From: Desulfotignum sp. | GTDB lineage: Bacteria; Desulfobacterota; Desulfobacteria; Desulfobacterales; Desulfobacteraceae | Reading direction: 5' to 3' | NCBI GenBank assembly: GCA_011390235.1 | Contig: JAABSS010000039.1 | Location: 1-6,117 of the forward strand | Length of the DNA stretch: 6,117 nucleotides | In this document: one piece after another, positions 1 through 4,927 of the stretch | Layout of the letters: the number at the start of each line of letters is the position of its first letter | Numbering within the stretch: position 1 is the first letter of the stretch | Program-made: the position numbers and the translations under genes | Notes under the pieces: model-generated | Database searches by the model: none | What the model was told of the DNA's origin: nothing | What the model saw: the letters and a program-made list of their open reading frames with translations, nothing else

Positions 1-581
1 TACAACACCTCGGCGGCAAAAAGGGCGCCTGCCAGAGGGGCCCGGAATATACTGCCCACCCCGGCACCGATACCGGCGGCCATCATGATACGGCGTTCTC
101 TTTCCGACAGTTTGAACCGGGTGGCCAGAAATGAGCCGAACCCGGAACCGATCTGGGCAATGGGCCCTTCCCTGCCCCCGGATCCGCCGGTGGTCAGGGT
201 GATGGTGGAAGCAATGGTCTTGATGATGGGAATCCTGCCCCGGATCATTCCGCCCTTGTTGTGGTATGCGTCAATGGCAGCATCTGTACCATGGCCTTCT
301 GCTTCAGGTGCAAAGGTATACACCAGCCAGCCGGACACGATGCCTCCCAGGGCCGGCAGAATCAGCAGCATCCACCGGTTGAACGGCGTTGTGGTGGAGG
401 GCAGCAGGGCGTGTTCGCCGGCAGGTGAATCCGGCCTATACCCTGCCATCATATCCAGAAAATAGTGCATGCCAAGGCCGCACAGATAATGAAAGGCAAC
501 AGCCCCAAGGCCTGCGATCAGGCCGATGAGCACAAAATAAAACGACCATCTGAAGGCCATTTTAAAATCAAGTGTTCCCAC
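1..581 (-). CDS. CLC-family chloride channel/transporter, N-terminal part (3' end beyond window)
   Basis: A membrane protein that moves chloride or another anion across the cytoplasmic membrane, either as a channel or as an H+/anion exchanger. The 193 visible residues cover the N-terminal hydrophobic helices and the first half of the pore. Seen directly: the gating-glutamate motif GGREGP (residues 135-140, Glu138), an anion-site loop GHGTD (96-100) where E. coli ClcA has GSGIP, and FRAPLAGALFAAEV (179-192) matching the ClcA helix with its internal glutamates. I chose the GTG at 581 because AAGGA lies 8 bases upstream; the in-frame ATG at 560 has no ribosome site. The start lies 21 bases after the aminotransferase stop, so the two are probably one transcript. 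In ClcA the last helix ends Glu202-Glu203; here it reads Glu191-Val192, a channel-like state. The remaining helices and any C-terminal CBS domains are outside the window. The family call is firm; the anion and mechanism are not. Confidence 0.92.
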   Translation of the reverse strand, partial: MGTLDFKMAFRWSFYFVLIGLIAGLGAVAFHYLCGLGMHYFLDMMAGYRPDSPAGEHALLPSTTTPFNRWMLLILPALGGIVSGWLVYTFAPEAEGHGTDAAIDAYHNKGGMIRGRIPIIKTIASTITLTTGGSGGREGPIAQIGSGFGSFLATRFKLSERERRIMMAAGIGAGVGSIFRAPLAGALFAAEVL

Positions 582-589
582 GTTCGCAG

Positions 590-594
590 TCCTT
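590..594 (-). promoter_or_regulatory. Ribosome binding site of the CLC gene
   Basis: AAGGA on the minus strand, 8 bases before the GTG at 581. It favours this GTG over the downstream in-frame ATG at 560, which has no purine-rich site at the right distance. Confidence 0.6.
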
Positions 595-602
595 TCGGTG
601 TC

Positions 603-1919
603 TCAGGTTTTGCGAAGGTCCTTGATGCCGCTGACAATGATATCAAACAAGGGTATCACATCTTTTTCTTCCAGGCAGGAAAACGCTATCCGGATATTAT
701 TCTCGCCGATGGCAATCAGTCCCACCCCGTAAGCGTCCAGCAGGTGAAGGCGCAATTGTTCCGCATGCACATCCTTGAGGCGGATGCACATGAAATATCC
801 TGAATTAAAGGGATATACATCAAAATAGGATGCATATGCCGGGTTCTTCAACGTTTTTTTTATCAAGGCGGCCCGCTGTTTGAGCAGAGTGAATTTTTCC
901 TGTTTCTGGGCATGGTAGTCAGGATCGGCCATGGCCTTGAGCAGAATGGTCTGGCCCAGGTGGGAGGCATTGGAAATATTGCCCCTGATGCAGCCGGCGG
1001 TTTTTTGTTCAAGGGCCTGGTAAATATCTTCTGTTCCCTGGTCCGCTGCAAGGCCATAGGTGATAAAACCAAGCCGAAATCCCCATACATAGTCTTCTTT
1101 TGTGGCGCCGTCCAGCTTAACAGCCAAAAGCCGTTTGTGCCTGCCCGCAAGTTTTGCAAACAAAGATTCCTTACTGGTCTGTTCTTCAAAAAACAGTCCG
1201 AAATACGCATCATCACAGACAGCCACCACATTCGTCCCTTTTTGTGCCGTGTCCAGAAGAATGGCAGCCACCTGGTCAGCCTCTTTTTTGCTCAGAGAAT
1301 ATCCGCTGGGATTGTGGGGAAAATTAAGCATTACCACCACTTTGTCATTCTGTGCAGCCCGGGTCTGGAGCACAGATGCAAAATCTTCCACATTGAACCG
1401 GGTCAATGCATCATCATAGGCTTTGAAATGTACGATTTTTGCGTGGTTGCGCACTGTAAAGGTCATGTTATAGTTGCCCCACATCATGTCCGGCATCACA
1501 ATGACATCTTCGTTGTTCACCCACATATCTGAGAACACACTGACACCATGGGTGATGCCCGAAGTCACCACCGGCAGGCTGACAACACTGCCTTCCAGAG
1601 AGGGGTTTTTTTGAAACAGATTTTTTTTCCATTGCTCCCGCAGACCGGGGATGCCGAAAGACGGGGCATAGGGCAGATAAGCATCCGGCGCAATACCGGT
1701 GATATACCGGGTGACACAGGGCAGACTCAGTACACTGCCGCCTTGTTTTGCAATGCCGATGGTGGCATTGATTCTATGGGCTTTGGTTTTGGCCTCTGCA
1801 CTCTGGCTTAAAATCCCTTTGGGAAAAAACAATGCTTTTCCCATATCGGAAAGCATGTCATAAATATGGGGATTGGCTTGTGTGATGGTGGTGTTCAACT
1901 GCTGTGCAATCACATTCAT
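603..1919 (-). CDS. PLP-dependent class I/II aminotransferase, substrate unassigned
   Basis: A cytoplasmic fold-type I aminotransferase of 438 residues that should move an amino group between an amino acid and a 2-oxo acid using pyridoxal phosphate. Seen in order: Trp147 in MMWGNY (cofactor-stacking position), NFPHNPSG with Asn203, CDDAYFG with Asp236 and Tyr239 for the pyridine N and O3', DGATKED with the Schiff-base Lys274, Arg282 eight residues later (phosphate contact), and Arg410 in NIRIAFS, the usual alpha-carboxylate arginine. The catalytic set is complete, so the enzyme is probably active. The W-G-N-Y, F-x-x-Y-D and K-to-R spacing resemble the AspC/TyrB group, but NFPHNPSG and the overall sequence do not match that group closely. 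I start at the ATG at 1919, which has AGGA 9 bases upstream; a TTG 33 bases earlier is possible but has no such site. The CLC gene follows after 21 bases. Aromatic or dicarboxylic amino acids are plausible substrates; this is inference. Confidence 0.9.
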   Translation of the reverse strand: MNVIAQQLNTTITQANPHIYDMLSDMGKALFFPKGILSQSAEAKTKAHRINATIGIAKQGGSVLSLPCVTRYITGIAPDAYLPYAPSFGIPGLREQWKKNLFQKNPSLEGSVVSLPVVTSGITHGVSVFSDMWVNNEDVIVMPDMMWGNYNMTFTVRNHAKIVHFKAYDDALTRFNVEDFASVLQTRAAQNDKVVVMLNFPHNPSGYSLSKKEADQVAAILLDTAQKGTNVVAVCDDAYFGLFFEEQTSKESLFAKLAGRHKRLLAVKLDGATKEDYVWGFRLGFITYGLAADQGTEDIYQALEQKTAGCIRGNISNASHLGQTILLKAMADPDYHAQKQEKFTLLKQRAALIKKTLKNPAYASYFDVYPFNSGYFMCIRLKDVHAEQLRLHLLDAYGVGLIAIGENNIRIAFSCLEEKDVIPLFDIIVSGIKDLRKT

Positions 1920-1928
1920 TGGTATATT

Positions 1929-1932
1929 TCCT
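1929..1932 (-). promoter_or_regulatory. Ribosome binding site of the aminotransferase gene
   Basis: AGGA (within TTAGGAAA) on the minus strand, 9 bases before the ATG at 1919. It decides the start: the upstream TTG at 1952 would place this site inside the coding region. Confidence 0.6.
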
Positions 1933-1950
1933 AAGCAAAATATCAGGGTC

Positions 1951-1970
1951 AAAAAAAGGCGGCCGCAGCC
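1951..1970 (-). terminator. Possible hairpin plus T-tract terminator or attenuator upstream of the aminotransferase gene
   Basis: Read on the minus strand, the GC-rich segment GGCTGCGGCCGCC is followed directly by seven T. GGC can pair with GCC with a small inner pair and one mismatch, so the stem is short. It lies between the small cysteine-rich gene and the aminotransferase start, about 30 bases before that start. It could end the upstream transcript or attenuate the downstream one. The weak stem keeps confidence low. Confidence 0.35.
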
Positions 1971-1992
1971 ATGTCAGCACCCTGAAATGAAA

Positions 1993-2029
1993 AACTCTGC
2001 AGCTTTACAGGAGAAAAAACCACAGAGTT
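1993..2029 (-). terminator. Inverted repeat after the cysteine-rich gene, possible weak terminator
   Basis: AACTCTG at 1993-1999 and CAGAGTT at 2023-2029 are perfect 7-base inverted arms with a 23-base loop. On the minus strand the second arm runs into a stretch of five T, 20-60 bases after the stop of the cysteine-rich gene. The position fits a terminator, but the long loop and short T-run make it a weak candidate. Confidence 0.3.
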
Positions 2030-2049
2030 CATAATAGCGGTCAAAAAAA

Positions 2050-2322
2050 CTATTTTCTCTTGGATGCTTTGATGGGGTTAAGTTTTTGTTTTTTGCCTGC
2101 AGCAACGGTCTTGATATGGGTAGCAATGTTGCAGTTGCCGTTTTTCCATTTTAAAGACGGGTCCGGTGCTGCTGTGCAGTACATGCCTGTGGGATACTCG
2201 GAAATTCTCTGGCACCCCATGCATTCCTCCACAACCGGCAGACAATGGCCTTCATTATAGCTGCAGCCGGCAGCTGTCATAAACACACAGTCATCACCTT
2301 CTCTTACGGTGGTACAAATCAT
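2050..2322 (-). CDS. Small PxxKW-type cysteine-rich protein, function unknown
   Basis: A 90-residue protein with eight cysteines (residues 3, 12, 20, 27, 34, 37, 49, 64), including a CxxC pair at 34-37, and the motif PSLKW (55-59) followed by GNCNIATH (62-69). The C-terminus LNPIKASKRK is very basic. The PxxKW motif, the G-x-C-x-x-A-T-H segment and the NP-x-KASKR tail match a family of short uncharacterised proteins that I recall from Desulfobacterota; the family name is from memory, not from a search. There is no signal peptide or membrane segment, so it is probably cytoplasmic. The cysteine spacing suggests a metal or iron-sulfur site, or redox thiols, but this is inference. The ATG at 2322 has AGGGA 7 bases upstream. 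It stands alone, divergent from the sugar-phosphate operon, and repeats resembling terminators separate it from the aminotransferase. Real gene: high confidence; function: unknown. Confidence 0.88.
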   Translation of the reverse strand: MICTTVREGDDCVFMTAAGCSYNEGHCLPVVEECMGCQRISEYPTGMYCTAAPDPSLKWKNGNCNIATHIKTVAAGKKQKLNPIKASKRK

Positions 2323-2329
2323 GATAAAA

Positions 2330-2334
2330 TCCCT
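2330..2334 (-). promoter_or_regulatory. Ribosome binding site of the cysteine-rich gene
   Basis: AGGGA on the minus strand, 7 bases before the ATG at 2322, an ideal distance that supports both the gene and its start. Confidence 0.6.
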
Positions 2335-2361
2335 AATTCCTGTTGGTTTGATTTATAAAAA

Positions 2362-2402
2362 CCCAAAAACCCCTTTTTCCGGATATTTTGGGCTGTTTTT
2401 TT
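2362..2402 (+). repeat. Inverted repeat followed by T-run
   Basis: CCCAAAA (2362-2368) and TTTTGGG (2386-2392) are perfect 7-base arms around a 17-base loop. On the plus strand they are followed by CTG and seven T, like a rho-independent terminator, but no plus-strand gene lies upstream. On the minus strand the structure would sit in the leader of the cysteine-rich gene and is followed by five T. It may block antisense transcription or act in that leader. Confidence 0.35.
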
Positions 2403-2438
2403 CTGGCACATACCTGCCTGAAACGGTAAACCTTAATC

Positions 2439-2467
2439 AAATATCATAAAATCAGACAGGGTGTCAA
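2439..2467 (-). promoter_or_regulatory. Possible sigma-70-type promoter for the cysteine-rich gene
   Basis: A perfect TTGACA at 2467-2462 on the minus strand is followed at a 17-base distance by ATATTT, a poor -10 match. Transcription from here would give a leader of roughly 110 bases that includes the inverted repeat at 2362-2392. The perfect -35 is the only strong element. Confidence 0.25.
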
Positions 2468-2578
2468 TCATAGATTATTTCATCCGGCAGGAAAACCACA
2501 GATTTTTTTGTGGGCAAACCCCGGCAAAAAGTGTATAACTCTTATCTGGAAATCTTAAATATCACCAACCACAACCAG

Positions 2579-3577
2579 ATGAATCACACAACCATGATTA
2601 TTTCCACAGCCATTGATGTTCTGAAAATCGAAGCCCAGGGTATTTTACACCTGGCCCAAAAACTGGATGCTGCATTTGAAACCCTTGTACATGATATCTG
2701 TGCCTCCCCGGGCCGGGTGGTTATTTCCGGGATCGGAAAATCCGGTCTTATCGGACGTAAAATTGCAGCGACTTTGAGCAGCACCGGCACCAATGCCATG
2801 TTTCTGCATCCGGTGGAAGCGGTGCACGGAGACCTGGGCATGGTGAGCCCCCATGATGTGTTCATCGCTATTTCCAACAGCGGAGAAACCAGTGAACTCA
2901 ACCAGCTGCTGCCGGTAATCCGGGATATCGGATGCCGCCTGGCCGGGTTTACAGGAAATCCTTTATCCACCATGGCCCGGTATTGTGATCTGGTGATCGA
3001 TACCGGGGTGGAAAAAGAAGCCTGTCCCTTTAATATGACCCCGACCTGCAGCACCACTGCCCAGCTGGCCATGGGAGATGCCCTGGCCATTGTGCTGATT
3101 GAAAAAAAGAAATTCAAAAAAAGTGATTTCATGAAATCTCATCCCGGCGGTGCGCTGGGCCAGCGGCTCGCCTGTCAGGTGGGAGAAATCATGTTCAAGA
3201 CAACCCGGGCACCCTGTGCTTTTCTGGGTGAAACCATGGCAACCGCCCTTGCAACCATGGACCAGTTCAGCCTGGGGGCTGTACTGGTGCTCAACCGGGA
3301 CCGCCAGGTGCTGGGTATTATCACTGATGGTGACATCCGGCATGCCATGGCCCGGGGAATCAGTGATTTTGCAAAAATGCCGGTGGCTGATATCATGACC
3401 AGAAATCCCCACTGTCTGGGGGTGGAGGATTACCTGTATGATGCCCTGAATCTCATGGAAAAATATGAGATCACGGTATTGCCTATTGTAGATACAAAAA
3501 ACCGGCTGCAGGGCCTTTTACACCTGCATGACATCCTTGGAAAAGGATCTTTTACATTCAACGGAGGCAGCCAATGA
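2579..3577 (+). CDS. kdsD: Arabinose-5-phosphate isomerase (KdsD/KpsF family, SIS plus two CBS domains)
   Basis: Interconverts D-ribulose 5-phosphate and D-arabinose 5-phosphate in the cytoplasm, the entry step to Kdo for the lipopolysaccharide core. The 332 residues match the family's usual 320-330. A sugar-isomerase (SIS) domain fills about residues 15-190: GIGKSG (51-56), HPVEAVHGDLGM (77-88), the phosphate-binding SNSGET (99-104), KEACP (146-150) and SHPGGALG (187-194), whose His188 matches the catalytic His193 of E. coli KdsD. Two CBS repeats follow, about 206-262 with TDGDIRH and 267-325 with VADIMT, probably sensing a nucleotide or nucleotide-sugar. The start is uncertain: ATG 2579 and ATG 2594 both fit the family N-terminus and neither has a clear ribosome site; a GTG at 2510 would add 23 atypical residues. 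The stop overlaps the phosphofructokinase start (ATGA). No other Kdo gene is visible here. Confidence 0.93.
   Translation: MNHTTMIISTAIDVLKIEAQGILHLAQKLDAAFETLVHDICASPGRVVISGIGKSGLIGRKIAATLSSTGTNAMFLHPVEAVHGDLGMVSPHDVFIAISNSGETSELNQLLPVIRDIGCRLAGFTGNPLSTMARYCDLVIDTGVEKEACPFNMTPTCSTTAQLAMGDALAIVLIEKKKFKKSDFMKSHPGGALGQRLACQVGEIMFKTTRAPCAFLGETMATALATMDQFSLGAVLVLNRDRQVLGIITDGDIRHAMARGISDFAKMPVADIMTRNPHCLGVEDYLYDALNLMEKYEITVLPIVDTKNRLQGLLHLHDILGKGSFTFNGGSQ
3563..3567 (+). promoter_or_regulatory. Ribosome binding site of the phosphofructokinase gene inside kdsD
   Basis: GGAGG within the last codons of kdsD, 6 bases before the ATG at 3574. With the ATGA overlap it marks translational coupling and fixes the start of the kinase gene. 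Confidence 0.75.
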
Positions 3578-4902
3578 TAACCCAGGACCTGAGCACAAAA
3601 ATCCCGGTTCTCGGAAAAGCCAATATTGCTTCTCCCATAATACGGGCAGACCGATCAGGCAAAGAAAAAAAATGTTTTATTTCAGATGAATCCCGCATCA
3701 TCGTGGATGTTCAGACCGAATATATAGAAAATATTCTTGCTGCCGGGCAGAAACTTCTCAGCTTTGAACAGGCCGGACCCAGGGAAAAGATATATTTCGA
3801 TCCCAGCAAGCTTAAATGCGCCATTGTGACCTGCGGCGGTCTCTGTCCGGGGTTGAATGACATTATCCGGGCCATTGTACTGGAGCTGTATCATATTTAC
3901 CATGTGAAAACCATCCACGGCATCCGCCATGGACTTCAGGGATTTGTTCCGGAATACAAACATGATTTCATGGAACTTACCCCTGCATCTGTAGCCGGTA
4001 TACAGGATATGGGCGGCACCATTTTAGGCTCTTCCCGGGGCAGCCAGGATATCGGGGTTGTGGTGGACTGCCTGGAACGTATGAGTGTGGGAATTTTATT
4101 CATGGTGGGCGGTGACGGTACCATCATGGCTTCCAAAAAGATTGCCGATGAAATCGAAAATCGCAATCTCAAAATATCTGTGGTGGGAATTCCCAAAACC
4201 ATTGACAACGATATTTTTCTGGTTTCCCGGTCCTTTGGCTTTGACTCGGCCGTTGATGTGGCCACCCAGGCCATCAAAGGTGCCCATAATGAATCAGAAG
4301 CCTACCCCAACGGTATCGGGCTGATCAAGCTCATGGGACGGCATTCGGGTTTTCTGGCAGCAACGGCGGCCCTGGCCCAGCAGGATGCCAATTTTGTACT
4401 TATTCCGGAAGTGGATATAGACCTGTATGGAAAAACCGGCTTTCTTCAGGCCCTGGAAAACAGGATCACAACCAGAAAGCATGGGGTGGTGATTGTGGCT
4501 GAAGGGGCGGGCCAGAATTTTTTTGAAGACAAGGAACAAAAGTATGATGCATCCGGTAACATTGTACTCCAGGATATCGGCTTGTTCCTCAAAGAGCAGA
4601 TTACCCAGTGGTTTGAGGCCAAAAATATCCCCCTTACCTTAAAATACATTGATCCTGCCTATATTATCCGTAGTCTGGCAGCCAATGCCAATGACAGTGT
4701 GTTCTGCGGGCTGCTCGGAAGGGATGCGGTCCATGCGGGCATGGCAGGAAAAACCAAGCTTCTGGTCAGTTTCTGGAACAACCATTATGTCCATGTGCCC
4801 ATGGAAGCCTCTGCCGGCAGGCAGAAGCGGCTGGATCCCAATGGCAGGCTGTGGCAGTCAGTGCTGGAGGCCACCGGTCAGGATGCCTATTTCGGATCTT
4901 GA
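3574..4902 (+). CDS. 6-phosphofructokinase, plant/trypanosome-like ATP type
   Basis: Phosphorylates fructose 6-phosphate to fructose 1,6-bisphosphate in glycolysis. The 442 residues have an extra ~80-residue N-terminal arm before the catalytic core, as in the plant and trypanosome group rather than the ~320-residue E. coli PfkA. Seen: GGLCPGLN (88-95), GGDGT (179-183), PKTIDND (207-213) with the catalytic Asp211, MGRHSG (254-259), PEVDID (278-283) and YIDPAYIIR (358-366). In this superfamily Gly at position 182 of GGDGT goes with ATP as donor, while GGDD goes with pyrophosphate. The Lys in PKTIDND is found in pyrophosphate enzymes but also in plant and trypanosome ATP enzymes, which this protein resembles most. 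ATP is therefore the likely donor; automated labels may say pyrophosphate. The ATG at 3574 overlaps the kdsD stop and has GGAGG 6 bases upstream. The long arm and group suggest allosteric control differing from PfkA (inference). Confidence 0.93.
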   Translation: MITQDLSTKIPVLGKANIASPIIRADRSGKEKKCFISDESRIIVDVQTEYIENILAAGQKLLSFEQAGPREKIYFDPSKLKCAIVTCGGLCPGLNDIIRAIVLELYHIYHVKTIHGIRHGLQGFVPEYKHDFMELTPASVAGIQDMGGTILGSSRGSQDIGVVVDCLERMSVGILFMVGGDGTIMASKKIADEIENRNLKISVVGIPKTIDNDIFLVSRSFGFDSAVDVATQAIKGAHNESEAYPNGIGLIKLMGRHSGFLAATAALAQQDANFVLIPEVDIDLYGKTGFLQALENRITTRKHGVVIVAEGAGQNFFEDKEQKYDASGNIVLQDIGLFLKEQITQWFEAKNIPLTLKYIDPAYIIRSLAANANDSVFCGLLGRDAVHAGMAGKTKLLVSFWNNHYVHVPMEASAGRQKRLDPNGRLWQSVLEATGQDAYFGS

Positions 4903-4927
4903 GCCCAAAGGAACTGACGTCAGGGCT
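4902..4927. repeat. Inverted repeat across the convergent gene junction
   Basis: AGCCC (4902-4906) and GGGCT (4923-4927) can pair, enclosing most of the perfect palindrome TGACGTCA (4915-4922), which contains the stop codon of the leftward gene. It lies where the two convergent genes end, 17 bases apart. No T-run follows on either strand, so it is a poor rho-independent terminator. Confidence 0.3.

Larger units (their letters stand above)
2323..2578. other. AT-rich divergent intergenic region
   Basis: About 256 bases between the leftward cysteine-rich gene and the rightward isomerase gene. It should hold promoters for both directions. It contains an inverted repeat with a T-run (2362-2402), a TTGACA hexamer on the minus strand (2467-2462) and a TATAAAT box on the minus strand (2357-2351). 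I found no convincing paired -35/-10 for the rightward operon and no RNA gene. A reading frame open from a GTG at 2510 joins the isomerase frame, but its first part has the AT-rich makeup of a leader rather than coding sequence. Confidence 0.6.

Noticed and set aside
85..465. Open frame of 126 codons on the plus strand
   Set aside because: It lies antisense to the CLC gene, whose conserved motifs are read on the minus strand; the plus-strand product is Pro/Ser-rich with no recognisable domain.
465..803. Plus-strand open frame across the CLC start and aminotransferase end
   Set aside because: It crosses two genes on the other strand and its product resembles no family.
912..1532. Plus-strand open frame of 206 codons
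   Set aside because: It is antisense to the catalytic core of the aminotransferase, where the minus strand carries all the PLP-binding motifs.
1920..1952. TTG start extending the aminotransferase by 11 residues
   Set aside because: The AGGA ribosome site lies inside this extension and 9 bases before the ATG at 1919, and the extension abuts a T-run.
2403..2419. Sigma-54-like CTGGCAC...CTGCC upstream of kdsD
   Set aside because: The distance between the GG and GC elements is one base short of the strict spacing such promoters need, and no activator site is seen.
2584..3132. Minus-strand open frame of 182 codons within kdsD
   Set aside because: Shadow of the isomerase SIS domain; no domain in its own product.
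2963..3412. Minus-strand His-rich open frame of 149 codons
   Set aside because: Antisense to the isomerase; its histidines come from the reverse complement of common ATG-rich codons.
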